Origin: Comamonadaceae bacterium
GTDB lineage: Bacteria > Pseudomonadota > Gammaproteobacteria > Burkholderiales > Burkholderiaceae_C
DNA: 35,450 nucleotides
Direction of reading: 5' to 3'
NCBI GenBank assembly: GCA_004144865.1
Contig: SEAY01000027.1
Span: 1 to 35,450 of the forward strand
The notes under the pieces are model-generated. The model made no database searches, was not told where the DNA came from, and worked only from the letters and a program-made list of their open reading frames with translations. Shown here in pieces: positions 11,919 through 21,309 of the stretch; positions within the stretch are counted from its first letter, which is position 1; each line of letters begins with the position of its first letter. The position numbers and the translations under genes are program-made.

Positions 11919-12502
11919 GAACCTCGGAAGTCACCCGCAACACGGCGGAAACCCAGATCACCGTCCGCGTCAACCTCGATGGCACGGGCCAGGCGAAGCT
12001 CGCCACCGGCATCGGCTTCTTCGACCACATGCTGGACCAGATCGCCCGCCATGGCCTGATCGACCTCGAGATCGATGCCAAGGGCGACCTCCACATCGAC
12101 GGGCACCACACGGTGGAGGACGTCGGCATCACGCTGGGCCAGGCCGTCTACAAGGCCGTGGGCGACAAGAAGGGCATCCGCCGCTACGGCCACGCCTACG
12201 TGCCGCTCGACGAGGCGCTGTCGCGCGTGGTGGTCGACTTCTCCGGCCGGCCCGGCCTGATCATGAACGTGCCGTTCAAGAGCGGCATGATCGGCAGCTT
12301 CGACACCCAGCTCACGCACGAGTTCTTCCAGGGCTTCTGCAACCACGCCTTCGTGACGCTGCACGTGGACAACCTGCGCGGCGAGAACGCGCACCACCAG
12401 TGCGAGACGGTGTTCAAGGCGTTCGCGCGGGCGCTGCGCTCCGCGCTGGAGCTCGATCCCCGCAGCGTCGGCACCATCCCCTCGACCAAGGGATCGCTTT
12501 GA
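11915..12502 (+). CDS. hisB: Imidazoleglycerol-phosphate dehydratase
   Basis: HisB removes water from imidazoleglycerol phosphate in the histidine pathway. The 195-residue product is the dehydratase domain only; the N-terminal phosphatase fused to it in enterics is absent, so histidinol phosphatase must be encoded elsewhere. Metal-binding histidine motifs are [24 protein letters not shown] and [13 protein letters not shown] preceded by NAHH. It overlaps both hisC and hisH by 4 bases. Confidence 0.97.
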   Translation: MRTSEVTRNTAETQITVRVNLDGTGQAKLATGIGFFDHMLDQIARHGLIDLEIDAKGDLHIDGHHTVEDVGITLGQAVYKAVGDKKGIRRYGHAYVPLDEALSRVVVDFSGRPGLIMNVPFKSGMIGSFDTQLTHEFFQGFCNHAFVTLHVDNLRGENAHHQCETVFKAFARALRSALELDPRSVGTIPSTKGSL

Positions 12503-13149
12503 CGCGAACGGTTGCGGTCGTCGACTACGGGATGGGCAACCTGCGCTCCGTGTCGCAGGCGGTCCTGCACGTCGCCGCGAATGACAGCGGCGTGCGCGCC
12601 ATCGTCACCTCGCGCCCCGAAGAAGTGCGCGCGGCCGAGCGCGTGGTGCTGCCCGGGCAGGGCGCCATGCCGGACTGCATGCGCGAGCTGCGCGAGTCCG
12701 GCCTGCTCGAATCGGTGCTGGAAGCCGCCGCCACCAAGCCGCTGTTCGGCGTGTGCGTGGGCATGCAGATGCTGCTGGATCGCAGCGAGGAAGGCCCCAC
12801 CGACGGCCTGGGCCTGATCCACGGCGAGGTGGTGCGCTTCCGCCTCGAGGGGCAGCTGCAGCCGGATGGCAGCCGCTACAAGGTGCCGCAAATGGGCTGG
12901 AACCGCGTCCACCAGGCGCGGCCCCACGCCATGTGGGCCGGAATCCCGGACGAGAGCTGGTTCTATTTCGTCCACAGCTTCTATGCCAGGCCGTCGGACC
13001 CCCGCCACAGTGTTGGGGAATCCGAGTACGGCGTTCGCTTTACCTGTGCAGTGGCTCGCGATAATATTTTTGCGACCCAGTTCCACCCCGAGAAAAGCGC
13101 CGACCAGGGGCTCTCCCTCTATCGCAACTTCCTGCACTGGACACCCTGA
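12499..13149 (+). CDS. hisH: Imidazole glycerol phosphate synthase, glutaminase subunit
   Basis: HisH hydrolyses glutamine and channels ammonia to HisF. I place the start at a TTG (12499) that overlaps the hisB stop as TTGA. It gives [16 protein letters not shown], the family N-terminus, and no ATG or GTG lies in a suitable place. The 216-residue protein has the class I glutaminase triad: Cys86 in FGVCVGMQ, and His196 and Glu198 in TQFHPEKS. The [10 protein letters not shown] segment is the usual oxyanion-region sequence. Confidence 0.94.
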   Translation: MTRTVAVVDYGMGNLRSVSQAVLHVAANDSGVRAIVTSRPEEVRAAERVVLPGQGAMPDCMRELRESGLLESVLEAAATKPLFGVCVGMQMLLDRSEEGPTDGLGLIHGEVVRFRLEGQLQPDGSRYKVPQMGWNRVHQARPHAMWAGIPDESWFYFVHSFYARPSDPRHSVGESEYGVRFTCAVARDNIFATQFHPEKSADQGLSLYRNFLHWTP

Positions 13150-13197
13150 CCGCACAGGAAGCGGTCCCTCCCCCGACTCCAGTCGCTTGCCAACACC

Positions 13198-13944
13198 ATG
13201 CTCCTGATTCCCGCCATCGACCTGAAAGACGGCCACTGCGTTCGCCTGAAGCAGGGCGACATGGACCAGGCCACCACCTTCAGCGAGGACCCCGCCGCGA
13301 TGGCGCGGACCTGGCTGCAGCGCGGTGCCCGCCGGCTCCACCTGGTCGACCTCAATGGCGCCTTCGCCGGCAAGCCGCAGAACTTCGCGGCGGTGCGCTC
13401 CATCCTCAAGGCCGTCGGCGACGACATCCCGGTGCAGCTGGGTGGCGGCATCCGCGACCTCGACACGATCGAGAAGTACATCGACGGCGGCCTGCGCTAC
13501 GTGATCATCGGCACCGCTGCCGTCAAGAATCCCGGCTTCCTGCGGGACGCCTGCACCGCCTTCGGCGGCCACATCATCGTGGGCCTCGACGCCAAGGACG
13601 GCAAGGTCGCCACCGACGGCTGGAGCAAGCTCACCGGCCACGAGGTGGTCGACCTCGCCCGCAAGTTCGAGGACTGGGGCGTCGAGTCGATCATCTACAC
13701 CGACATCGGGCGCGACGGCATGCTCACCGGCATCAACGTGGAGGCCACGGTGAAGCTCGCGCAGTCCCTCAGCATCCCCGTGATCGCGTCGGGCGGCCTG
13801 TCGTCCATCAAGGACATCGAGGCCCTGTGCGCCGTGGAGGACGAGGGCGTCGAGGGCGTGATTTGCGGCCGCGCGATCTACTCCGGCGACCTCGACTTCA
13901 CGAAGGCGCAGGAACGCGCCGACGAACTCAACGGAACTTCCTGA
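13198..13944 (+). CDS. hisA: ProFAR isomerase HisA
   Basis: This is 1-(5-phosphoribosyl)-5-[(5-phosphoribosylamino)methylideneamino]imidazole-4-carboxamide isomerase, a beta/alpha barrel in the histidine pathway. At 248 residues it matches the family. The catalytic aspartates are visible in [20 protein letters not shown] (first strand) and [18 protein letters not shown] (second half). Phosphate-binding loops occur at QLGGGIRD and ASGGLSS. It follows hisH after 48 bases and is 1 base from the hisF start codon. Confidence 0.97.
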   Translation: MLLIPAIDLKDGHCVRLKQGDMDQATTFSEDPAAMARTWLQRGARRLHLVDLNGAFAGKPQNFAAVRSILKAVGDDIPVQLGGGIRDLDTIEKYIDGGLRYVIIGTAAVKNPGFLRDACTAFGGHIIVGLDAKDGKVATDGWSKLTGHEVVDLARKFEDWGVESIIYTDIGRDGMLTGINVEATVKLAQSLSIPVIASGGLSSIKDIEALCAVEDEGVEGVICGRAIYSGDLDFTKAQERADELNGTS

Positions 13945-13945
13945 C

Positions 13946-14725
<780 letters not shown>

Positions 14726-14728
14726 CCC

Positions 14729-14808
14729 GTCGTCCCCGCGCAGGCGGGGACCCAGGGCATCCGCCCCCGGCTCCACGCCCTGGATTCCCGCCTCCGCGGG
14801 AATGGCGG
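14729..14808. repeat. Dispersed inverted-repeat element between hisF and hisI
   Basis: The spacer holds two hairpins, CCCCGC-GCA-GGCGGGG style at about 14733-14749 and TTCCCGC-CTCC-GCGGGAA at about 14785-14802. They lie inside a longer dyad in which CCCAGGGC (14750-14758) faces GCCCTGG (14777-14783). This resembles the small mobile-type palindromic repeats (guanine-run / GGGAATGRCG ends) scattered through many proteobacterial genomes. It contains no gene. It interrupts the otherwise tightly packed his operon and could be an RNA-stability or processing site. Confidence 0.6.
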
Positions 14809-14839
14809 GGAGTCTGCGGGTATGGGGGAGAATACCGCC

Positions 14840-15229
14840 ATGGATTGGCTGTCGGAAGTGAAATGGGACGCCCAGGGGCTCGTCCCGGTGATCGCCCAGG
14901 AGGCGTCCACCGGCGACGTGCTCATGTTCGCCTGGATGGACCGCGAGGCGCTCGCGAAGACCGCCGAGACCGGGCGCGCGGTGTATTTCAGCCGCTCGCG
15001 CGGCAAGCTGTGGTTCAAGGGCGAGGCGTCCGGCCACGTGCAGCAGGTGCACGAGATCCGCATGGATTGCGACAGCGACGTGCTGCTCCTCAAGGTCACC
15101 CAGCATGGGCATGATCCGTCCATCGCGTGCCACACCGGCCGCCACAGCTGCTTCTTCCATCTTTACCGCGACGGCGCCTGGCAGGTGGTGGAACCTGTCT
15201 TGAAAGACCCCGCGCGCATCTACAAGTAG
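14840..15229 (+). CDS. hisI: Phosphoribosyl-AMP cyclohydrolase
   Basis: HisI opens the adenine ring of PR-AMP in the third step of histidine synthesis. The 129-residue protein is the cyclohydrolase alone, not fused to HisE. Zinc and magnesium ligands are in [11 protein letters not shown] and [11 protein letters not shown], and [14 protein letters not shown] is the usual N-terminal motif. I chose ATG 14840 over ATG 14822 because GGGGGAG lies 9 bases upstream of it and [10 protein letters not shown] fits the family. Confidence 0.95.
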   Translation: MDWLSEVKWDAQGLVPVIAQEASTGDVLMFAWMDREALAKTAETGRAVYFSRSRGKLWFKGEASGHVQQVHEIRMDCDSDVLLLKVTQHGHDPSIACHTGRHSCFFHLYRDGAWQVVEPVLKDPARIYK

Positions 15230-15234
15230 CGACC

Positions 15235-15603
15235 ATGACCGCCCCCGACCCGCTGGCCCGCTTGGCCGACGTCATCGAAAGCCGCAAGCCCGCCCGCGGC
15301 GGCAATCCCGAGGCGAGCTACGTCGCGCGGCTGCTGCACAAGGGCCCGGACGCCTTCCTCAAGAAGATCGGCGAGGAGGCGACCGAGGTCGTGATGGCCG
15401 CCAAGGACGCCGACCACGGCGGCGACCGCTCGAAGATCGTCGGCGAGGTGGCCGACCTGTGGTTCCACTGCATGATCGCGCTCGCGCACTACGGCCTCAG
15501 GCCGGCGGACGTGGTCGCGGAGCTCCAGCGCCGCGAGGGTTTGAGCGGCCTGGAGGAGAAGGCGCTGCGCAAGGCGCGCGAGCGCGATGGCAGCGGCGAG
15601 TAA
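15235..15603 (+). CDS. hisE: Phosphoribosyl-ATP pyrophosphatase
   Basis: HisE removes pyrophosphate from PR-ATP, the second step of the pathway. The 122-residue all-alpha MazG-like protein contains [16 protein letters not shown] and the acidic metal-binding [18 protein letters not shown]. It begins 5 bases after the hisI stop. Functionally it precedes HisI, and in many bacteria the two are fused; here they are separate. Confidence 0.95.
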   Translation: MTAPDPLARLADVIESRKPARGGNPEASYVARLLHKGPDAFLKKIGEEATEVVMAAKDADHGGDRSKIVGEVADLWFHCMIALAHYGLRPADVVAELQRREGLSGLEEKALRKARERDGSGE

Positions 15604-15622
15604 CCTGCACAGGAGAAGCGCG

Positions 15623-15982
15623 ATGTCCGAGACCGACTACGCCACCCTCGAGGACAAGACCCCCGCCGACCGCACGACGATGCACGTGCTGTACGGGCTG
15701 CACACGGTGGCGCCGTTCACCATGTGGTTCCTCTCCGTCATCGCCGTCATCGTCAACTACGTGAAGCGCTCCGACGAGAGCGATCCGCTGTACGCCCGCC
15801 ACCACAGCTACATGATCCGCACCTTCTGGTGGGCCATCCTGTGGCTGCTGGTCACGTCGCCGCTGTTCCTGCTGTTCGTCTTCCCGGGCTTCATCGCCTG
15901 GTTCCTGGTCGGCGCGTGGTACGTTTACCGCTACCTGCGCGGCTGGCTGCGCTTCAACGACAACCAGATCCCCCCGACATGA
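15623..15982 (+). CDS. Small integral membrane protein, DUF4870-like
   Basis: This 119-residue protein has a clear AGGAG ribosome site 7 bases before its ATG. Two to three hydrophobic helices are visible (about residues 25-45, 66-83 and 84-102). A histidine-containing loop RHHSYMIRTFWWAILW lies between them, and the pattern resembles DUF4870/Tic20-like proteins. The function is unknown. It is read with the following HIT gene (ATGA overlap) and probably with hisE (19-base gap). Confidence 0.8.
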   Translation: MSETDYATLEDKTPADRTTMHVLYGLHTVAPFTMWFLSVIAVIVNYVKRSDESDPLYARHHSYMIRTFWWAILWLLVTSPLFLLFVFPGFIAWFLVGAWYVYRYLRGWLRFNDNQIPPT

Positions 15983-16341
15983 GCTCACGCGACCCGGACT
16001 GCATCTTCTGCAAGATCGCCGACGGCACGATTCCCTCGAAGAAGGTGTACGAGGACGAGGAGATCCTCGCCTTCCACGACATCCACCCCTGGGCGCCAGT
16101 GCATTTCCTGCTGGTGCCCAAGCAGCACATCACCTCCATGGCCCACGTGGAGGAGGCGCACGCGCCCATGCTCGGCAAGCTCATGAGCCTGGTCCCGAAG
16201 CTGGCGAAGCAGGAGGGCTGCCGGCCGTACCCGCAAGGCGGCTTCCGGGTGGTGATCAACACCGGCGACGACGGCGGGCAGGAAGTCCCGCACCTCCACG
16301 TCCACGTGATCGGCGGCCCGCGGCCCTGGCTCAAGGGCTGA
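15979..16341 (+). CDS. Histidine triad (HIT) nucleotide-binding protein
   Basis: This HINT-type purine nucleotide hydrolase is 120 residues long. The zinc-side N-terminus DCIFCKIADGTIPSKKVYED is typical, the nucleotide site follows in FHDIHPWAPVHFLLVPKQHI, and the catalytic HLHVHVIGG lies close to the C-terminus. It is the usual neighbour between hisE and tatA in Burkholderiales. It overlaps the upstream membrane-protein gene by 4 bases. Confidence 0.94.
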   Translation: MSSRDPDCIFCKIADGTIPSKKVYEDEEILAFHDIHPWAPVHFLLVPKQHITSMAHVEEAHAPMLGKLMSLVPKLAKQEGCRPYPQGGFRVVINTGDDGGQEVPHLHVHVIGGPRPWLKG

Positions 16342-16352
16342 CCCTTACCCCA

Positions 16353-16374
16353 CTGCGAAGGATGAACTTCGCAG
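16353..16374 (+). terminator. Perfect 8-bp hairpin between the HIT gene and tatA
   Basis: CTGCGAAG and CTTCGCAG pair perfectly around a GATGAA loop. No T-run follows, so it is not a classical intrinsic terminator on either strand; it may stabilise the 3' end of the his transcript or attenuate. A TAGAAT -10-like box follows at 16381-16386. Confidence 0.4.
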
Positions 16375-16380
16375 CCCGAC

Positions 16381-16386
16381 TAGAAT
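16381..16386 (+). promoter_or_regulatory. Candidate -10 box for tatABC
   Basis: TAGAAT matches 5 of 6 bases of the sigma-70 -10 consensus. It lies 26 bases before the tatA ATG and just after the hairpin at 16353-16374. No good -35 element is present at 16-18 bases, so confidence is limited. Confidence 0.35.
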
Positions 16387-16412
16387 CCGAGCCGTAGTTA
16401 CAGGAGAAATCC

Positions 16413-16667
16413 ATGGGTTCCTTTTCCATTTGGCACTGGCTGGTCGTGCTGCTGATCGTGGTGCTCGTCTTCGGCACCAAGAAGCTGAAGAACATGGGCT
16501 CCGACCTGGGCGGCGCCGTCAAGGGCTTCAAGGACGGCATGAAGGACGGCAGCCAGCCGGACACGCCGGTTCCCCCCGCCAGCCAGGTCACCGCTTCGCA
16601 GGGCCCGTCCGCCACGCCCGCGGCCGACAAGACCACCATCGACGTCGAAGCGCGCAACAAGTCCTGA
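16413..16667 (+). CDS. tatA: Twin-arginine translocase subunit TatA
   Basis: TatA forms the protein-conducting assembly of the Tat pathway that exports folded proteins. The 84-residue product has a short N-terminal helix ([15 protein letters not shown]), the hinge [14 protein letters not shown] and an amphipathic helix ([14 protein letters not shown]), then a polar tail. An AGGAG ribosome site lies 7 bases upstream. The likely client Rieske protein is encoded in the same window. Confidence 0.96.
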   Translation: MGSFSIWHWLVVLLIVVLVFGTKKLKNMGSDLGGAVKGFKDGMKDGSQPDTPVPPASQVTASQGPSATPAADKTTIDVEARNKS

Positions 16668-16676
16668 TCGCCCCCA

Positions 16677-17126
16677 GTGATCGACATCGGCCTCACCAAG
16701 ATGGCGCTGATCGGCGTCGTCGCCCTGGTCTTCATCGGGCCGGAGAAGCTGCCGCGCGTGGCGCGGACGGTGGGCACGCTGCTGGGCAAGGCGCAGCGCT
16801 ACGTCAATGACGTCAAGGCCGAAGTCAACCGCTCCATGGAGCTCGACGAGCTCAAGAAGATGAAGGACACGGTCGAGAGCGCGGCCCGCGACGTCGAGAA
16901 CTCGGTCTCCACCGCCGCCTCCGATTTCGAGAAGGACTGGCAGCAGGCCACCTCGCAGGCGCTGGCGGAACCCCCTTACTTTCCCGAGTACAAGAACCCG
17001 AAGAAGAAGTGGCGCCTGAAGCAGGGCGCCATGCCGCACTGGTACAAGGCGCGCAACGGCGTGCGCACCCGCGCGCTGTCGGGCGCCGCGCGTGTGGCAA
17101 AGTACCGGCCGCGCAAGTTCAACTGA
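16677..17126 (+). CDS. tatB: Twin-arginine translocase subunit TatB
   Basis: TatB works with TatC to recognise twin-arginine signals. The 149-residue protein starts at a GTG ([31 protein letters not shown]). It has the conserved Glu/Pro hinge in GPEKLPRVA and a long amphipathic, partly coiled helix to about residue 95. The C-terminal third is basic and longer than needed for TatB function. It begins 9 bases after tatA. Confidence 0.95.
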   Translation: MIDIGLTKMALIGVVALVFIGPEKLPRVARTVGTLLGKAQRYVNDVKAEVNRSMELDELKKMKDTVESAARDVENSVSTAASDFEKDWQQATSQALAEPPYFPEYKNPKKKWRLKQGAMPHWYKARNGVRTRALSGAARVAKYRPRKFN

Positions 17127-17164
17127 AGACGGCAGCCGGCAGCCGCGCCGGCCCCCGTTCCCCT

Positions 17165-17959
17165 ATGTCCACAACTCCGAACGACCAGGAAGACGAACTG
17201 GCCGGCACCGAGCAGCCCTTCGTATCGCACCTGATCGAGCTGCGCGACCGCCTGATCAAGGCCACCATCGCCGTGGCGGTGGTGTCCGCGGTGCTGGCCA
17301 TCTGGCCGGGGCCGGCGGCGCTCTACGACATCCTGGCCGCGCCGCTGGTGGCGCACCTGCCCAAGGGCGCGACGCTGATCGCGACCTCCGTGATCTCGCC
17401 CTTCATCGTGCCGCTGAAGATCCTGCTGATGGCGGCCTTCCTGATAGCGCTGCCGGTCGTCCTGTGGCAGGTGTGGGCCTTCGTGGCCCCGGGCCTGTAT
17501 TCGCACGAGAAGAAGCTGGTGATGCCGCTGGTCGTTTCCAGCACCATCCTGTTCTTCATCGGGGTGGCGTTCTGCTACTTCTTCGTGTTCGGGCAGGTGT
17601 TCTCGTTCATCCAGAGCTTCGCGCCCAAGAGCATCACCGCGGCCCCGGACATCGAGGCCTACCTGAGCTTCGTGCTCACGATGTTCATCGCCTTCGGCGC
17701 GGCCTTCGAGGTGCCGATCGTGGTGATCGTGCTGGCGCGCATGGGCATCGTGAGCATCGACAAGCTCAAGGAATTCCGCGGTTACTTCATCGTGCTGGCG
17801 TTCATCATCGCCGCCGTGATCACGCCGCCCGACGTGGTGTCGCAGCTGGCGCTGGCCATCCCGATGGTGCTGCTCTACGAGGTGGGCATCTGGGCGGCGC
17901 AGCTGTTCATCAAGCACACCAAGGCGCCGGACGAAAGCGGCGAAGCCGCCAAACCCTGA
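17165..17959 (+). CDS. tatC: Twin-arginine translocase subunit TatC
   Basis: TatC is the six-helix membrane receptor of the Tat pathway. The 264-residue protein has the N-terminal family signature HLIELRDRLIKA and the periplasmic/TM2 segment WQVWAFVAPGLYSHEKK. Later segments are FGAAFEVPIVVIVLARMGIVS and AVITPPDVVSQLALAIPMVLLYE. I chose the ATG at 17165 because the in-frame reading upstream is out of family. It converges on the protease gene with 9 bases between the stops. Confidence 0.97.
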   Translation: MSTTPNDQEDELAGTEQPFVSHLIELRDRLIKATIAVAVVSAVLAIWPGPAALYDILAAPLVAHLPKGATLIATSVISPFIVPLKILLMAAFLIALPVVLWQVWAFVAPGLYSHEKKLVMPLVVSSTILFFIGVAFCYFFVFGQVFSFIQSFAPKSITAAPDIEAYLSFVLTMFIAFGAAFEVPIVVIVLARMGIVSIDKLKEFRGYFIVLAFIIAAVITPPDVVSQLALAIPMVLLYEVGIWAAQLFIKHTKAPDESGEAAKP

Positions 17960-17968
17960 TCGGGGCGC

Positions 17969-19141
17969 TCAGCGCGCGGGCAGCCCCGGCACCGCCTGGC
18001 CCTGCTGCTGGCGTGGCTTGGGCCGGCGGCCCGGCGTCACGCTCACGTCCAGCGCCTCCTCCCGCCGCTGCAGCTTGAACCGCGTGGCGGCGCCCGGCTT
18101 CAGCGATGCCACGGCGGTGAGCAGCTCGGAGACGTTCGCGATGTCCTTGCCGCCCACCTGGACCACCACGTCGCCCGGCCGGATGCCCGCCTGCGCGGCC
18201 GGCCCGTTCTGCAGCACGCCGGTGATCAGCACACCCTCGCGGGCTTTCACCCCGAAGGTCTCCATCAGCTCCGGCGAAAGGTCCGCCGGCTCCACGCCGA
18301 TCCAGCCGCGGGTGACCACCCCGTCCTTGACGATGCCTTCCAGCACCAGCTTGGCCGTCGACACGGGGATCGCGAAACCGATGCCCATGCTGCCGCCGGA
18401 GCGGGAGTAGATGGCCGTGTTGATGCCCATCAGGTTGCCGTGGACGTCCACCAGCGCCCCGCCCGAGTTGCCCGGGTTGATGGCGGCATCGGTCTGGATG
18501 AAGTTCTCGAAGGTGTTGATGCCCAGCTGGTTGCGGCCGAGCGCGCTCACGATGCCGCTGGTGACCGTCTGGCCCACGCCGAAGGGATTGCCGATGGCGA
18601 GGACCTGGTCGCCCACCTGCAGGGCGTCGGAGTTGCCCAGCGTGATCACCGGCAGGCGCCCGATGCTGATCTTCAGGATCGCGAGGTCGGTTTCCGGGTC
18701 CGTGCCGATGATCTTCGCGCGGGTCTTGCGGCTGTCGTTGAGCGCCACCTCGATTTCGGTGGCGCCCTCCACCACGTGGTTGTTGGTGAGGATGTAGCCG
18801 TCCGCGCTGATGATCACGCCGCTGCCCAGCCCCGTCTGCGGGATGGCGCCCTGGTCGCCGAAGAAGAAGCGGAACCACGGATCGCTGGCCGAGGGCCGCT
18901 CGCCGGCCTTGAGCGTGTTGATGCTCACCACGGCGGCCGAGGCCTTCTGGGCGGCCAGCCGGAAGCTGCCGGCGGGCGGCGGCGCGTTGGCCTGCGTGGG
19001 CGCCTCGGTGAGCGCCACGCCCGTGGACGCGCTGGTCACGGGCCGCTGGCTCAACCACTCCGGCTTGAGCGTCAGCACCACGAAATAGACCGCCAGCAGC
19101 ACGGTGGCGGCCTGGGAAAAAACCAGCCAGTAGCGTCGCAT
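17969..19141 (-). CDS. HtrA/DegS-like membrane-anchored serine protease
   Basis: This trypsin-fold HtrA-family protease is 390 residues long with a single N-terminal membrane helix (about residues 4-25) and no cleavable signal, as in DegS. The triad is complete: His122 in TNNHVVEG, Asp152 in DPETDLAIL and Ser226 in NPGNSGGAL. One PDZ domain follows (about 280-375, with GVLITGVLQNGPAAQAGIRPGDVVV). The single PDZ and the anchor suggest a regulatory site-1-type role in envelope stress, but no sigma-E or RseA gene is nearby. The ATG at 19141 is chosen for its MRRYWLVFSQAA membrane start; it has no clear ribosome site. Confidence 0.93.
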   Translation of the reverse strand: MRRYWLVFSQAATVLLAVYFVVLTLKPEWLSQRPVTSASTGVALTEAPTQANAPPPAGSFRLAAQKASAAVVSINTLKAGERPSASDPWFRFFFGDQGAIPQTGLGSGVIISADGYILTNNHVVEGATEIEVALNDSRKTRAKIIGTDPETDLAILKISIGRLPVITLGNSDALQVGDQVLAIGNPFGVGQTVTSGIVSALGRNQLGINTFENFIQTDAAINPGNSGGALVDVHGNLMGINTAIYSRSGGSMGIGFAIPVSTAKLVLEGIVKDGVVTRGWIGVEPADLSPELMETFGVKAREGVLITGVLQNGPAAQAGIRPGDVVVQVGGKDIANVSELLTAVASLKPGAATRFKLQRREEALDVSVTPGRRPKPRQQQGQAVPGLPAR

Positions 19142-19148
19142 GTTCTTG

Positions 19149-19167
19149 ACTTGGGGAAAACCCAAGT
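19149..19167 (-). promoter_or_regulatory. Inverted repeat in the leader of the HtrA-like gene
   Basis: ACTTGGG and CCCAAGT pair perfectly over 7 bp with a 5-base loop, 7 bases upstream of the protease ATG. It covers the position where a ribosome-binding site is expected. It could be an operator or a translational hairpin. Confidence 0.4.
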
Positions 19168-19193
19168 GTATGCCCCCGCCGGGCCAGGCGGGC

Positions 19194-20462
19194 TCAGGGT
19201 GAAGCGCGCGCCAGCTGCACCCCTTGCGGCGCAGGGGCGTAGGGGCCCTGGGGGCGGAAGTCGACCTGTTCCACGGGCACCGGCTCGCCGCTCGCGGGAT
19301 CGGCGATGGCCGCGCGGAAGCGCATCGCGCGAGCCGCCTCGGCCAGGCGCTGGGCGGCGTCCAGCACGTCTTCCACCTCCGCATGGCGCGGCCGCAGGTG
19401 CACGATGCCCACGCCGATGTCCAGCCGCACCTGCATGGGTTCGCCGTCGCGGCCGGTCACCTCCACCGGCCGCCGCAGGCTGGCCGCGAGCCGCAGCCCC
19501 AGCGCGCGCAACCAGGGAGCCGCCGGGATGGTCTCCACCAGGCCGACGAAGCAGTGGTCCCAGTAGCGGCCCACGGGATTGACCACGCCCAGCTGGCGCT
19601 GCATGCGGGTGGCGACGGCCATCCAGGCCTCGTTCAGGGCCGCGGTGCCGGCCAGCGCCGTCACCCGGCCGGTGTCGAACACCGTCACGGCCACCACGGC
19701 GCCTTCGCGCCGCGTGCGGCCGCGGCGCTTTTGCGAAGCCACCATCCTGTGCACCAGGGCGGCGCTGCTGTGCACCTTGGTCACCGGGTCCACGGCGGGC
19801 ACGCTGCCGCGTTCGCGGGTGCGCCATTCGTGGCGCTCGCGCCGCCACAGCACCGCGCCGGTGACGCCGTTGCTGAGGGCGGCGCACAGGGCGATGGCAG
19901 CATGCCCCGCCCAGCTCCACTGCCCCAGGCGCATGGCGATGGCGTACAGGCCTGCGATGGCGGGCAGGGTGAGCAGGCAACCGGCCGCCATCAGCAGCGC
20001 CAGCCGGTCGCCGATGATCCAGGCGCGGAACACGAGCCAGCAGGTGAGGGCGCTGCCCGCCAGCGAGAGCGCGGCGGCGGCCGGCAGGCGCAGCTCGGGC
20101 GGCAGCGCCAGCGCCGCCGCCCCGAGCAGCGGCAGGGCGAGCGCCGACAGGCGCAGCATGGCGGCCATCAGGCGGTCGCGGTGGCCGGCGCCGAGCCACC
20201 CGTGGATCCACAGGTTGGACAGGCCCACGCAGAGCGGGCCGGCCAGCACCTGCAGGACCTGCAGCCGGCCCGCGCCGGGATGCGCGACCTGCCGCAGCAC
20301 GCCACTGAGCACCAGCACCAGCAGGAACACGCTGGCGTGATAGCTCACGGCGCGCAGCTGCGACACGCTGGGGCGTGCCAGCAGGTCGCCCGTGCGCGCG
20401 ACCGCCACCGCGGCCACCGCCCCCAGGGCCATGCTCCACATGGTCAGCGTCTGCGCGTTCAT
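19194..20462 (-). CDS. Membrane protein with degenerate GGDEF domain
   Basis: This 422-residue protein has an N-terminal membrane region with about six hydrophobic helices (residues 8-205), followed by a domain laid out like GGDEF. DPVTKVHSSAALVHRM (225-240) matches the usual DPLTGLPNRR-type opening, and AVVAVTVFDTGRV resembles the second strand. The active-site loop reads RYWDHCF (299-305) where RYGGDEF is expected, so cyclase activity is very unlikely. It may be a receptor or a structural remnant. AAGGAG lies about 6 bases before its ATG. It precedes the protease gene by 52 bases and may be co-transcribed. Confidence 0.75.
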   Translation of the reverse strand: MNAQTLTMWSMALGAVAAVAVARTGDLLARPSVSQLRAVSYHASVFLLVLVLSGVLRQVAHPGAGRLQVLQVLAGPLCVGLSNLWIHGWLGAGHRDRLMAAMLRLSALALPLLGAAALALPPELRLPAAAALSLAGSALTCWLVFRAWIIGDRLALLMAAGCLLTLPAIAGLYAIAMRLGQWSWAGHAAIALCAALSNGVTGAVLWRRERHEWRTRERGSVPAVDPVTKVHSSAALVHRMVASQKRRGRTRREGAVVAVTVFDTGRVTALAGTAALNEAWMAVATRMQRQLGVVNPVGRYWDHCFVGLVETIPAAPWLRALGLRLAASLRRPVEVTGRDGEPMQVRLDIGVGIVHLRPRHAEVEDVLDAAQRLAEAARAMRFRAAIADPASGEPVPVEQVDFRPQGPYAPAPQGVQLARASP

Positions 20463-20550
20463 CCCGGCTCCTTGGAAGCCGCGGAATGTTCCGTCCGGGC
20501 GGGCCCGGCCTGCCGTAGCAGAATGAGGCCTGATCCTGTGCCCTATTCCC

Positions 20551-21309
20551 ATGAGCCCACGGCAAGACCTGCTGACCGCCTTCGACGACCTGCTCGCGCC
20601 CGAGCGCTTCAAGGACTACGGGCCCAACGGCCTGCAGGTGGAGGGCCGCGACACCGTGCGCAAGATCGTGTCCGGCGTGACGGCCAGCCGCGCGCTGATC
20701 GAGGCGGCTGCAGCGCGCGGCGCCGACGCGATCTTCGTGCACCACGGGTTGTTCTGGCGCGGCCAGGACGGCCGGGTCACCGGCTGGATGAAGCAGCGCC
20801 TGGCGCTCCTGCTCGCCCATGACATCAACCTGTTCGCCTACCACCTGCCGCTCGACGCCCATCCGGAGCTGGGCAACAACGCGCAGCTGGGCCGGCAGCT
20901 CGGCCTGCTTGCCGATGGCCGCTTCGGCGAGCAGGACCTCGGCTTCATCGGTGCGCGCGCCGATGGCGACGCGTTCGCCGACAGCGACGCGCTCGCAGCC
21001 CACGTGCGCGCGGCGCTGGGCCGGTCCGTGACCTGCGTGGCGGGCGCGACGGGGCCGCTGCGCCGCATCGCCTGGTGCACGGGTGGGGCCCAGTCGTACT
21101 TCGAGGCGGCCATCGCGGCCGGCGCGCAGGCCTTCCTGACCGGCGAGATCTCGGAGCCGCAGGCGCACTACGCGCGTGAATGCGGCGTGACCTTCCTCGC
21201 CTGCGGCCACCACGCCACCGAACGCTATGGGGCGCCCGCGGTGGCGGCCCACGTGGCCGCTGCGTTGGGGCTGGAGCACGAGTTCATCGACGTGGACAAC
21301 CCCGCATGA
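20551..21309 (+). CDS. Nif3-like dinuclear metal centre protein
   Basis: This 252-residue Nif3/YbgI family protein has the metal-binding signatures FVHHGLFWRGQ near residue 67, LPLDAH near 104, and the C-terminal CGHHATERYG. Its biochemical role is unresolved in the family (metal-dependent hydrolase or metal chaperone). It is divergent from the GGDEF-like gene across an 88-base spacer and overlaps pdxA by 4 bases, implying co-transcription. Confidence 0.93.
   Translation: MSPRQDLLTAFDDLLAPERFKDYGPNGLQVEGRDTVRKIVSGVTASRALIEAAAARGADAIFVHHGLFWRGQDGRVTGWMKQRLALLLAHDINLFAYHLPLDAHPELGNNAQLGRQLGLLADGRFGEQDLGFIGARADGDAFADSDALAAHVRAALGRSVTCVAGATGPLRRIAWCTGGAQSYFEAAIAAGAQAFLTGEISEPQAHYARECGVTFLACGHHATERYGAPAVAAHVAAALGLEHEFIDVDNPA

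Noticed and set aside
19194-20462. Active diguanylate cyclase
   Set aside because: The signature loop is RYWDHCF instead of RYGGDEF, so the residues needed for metal and GTP binding are missing.
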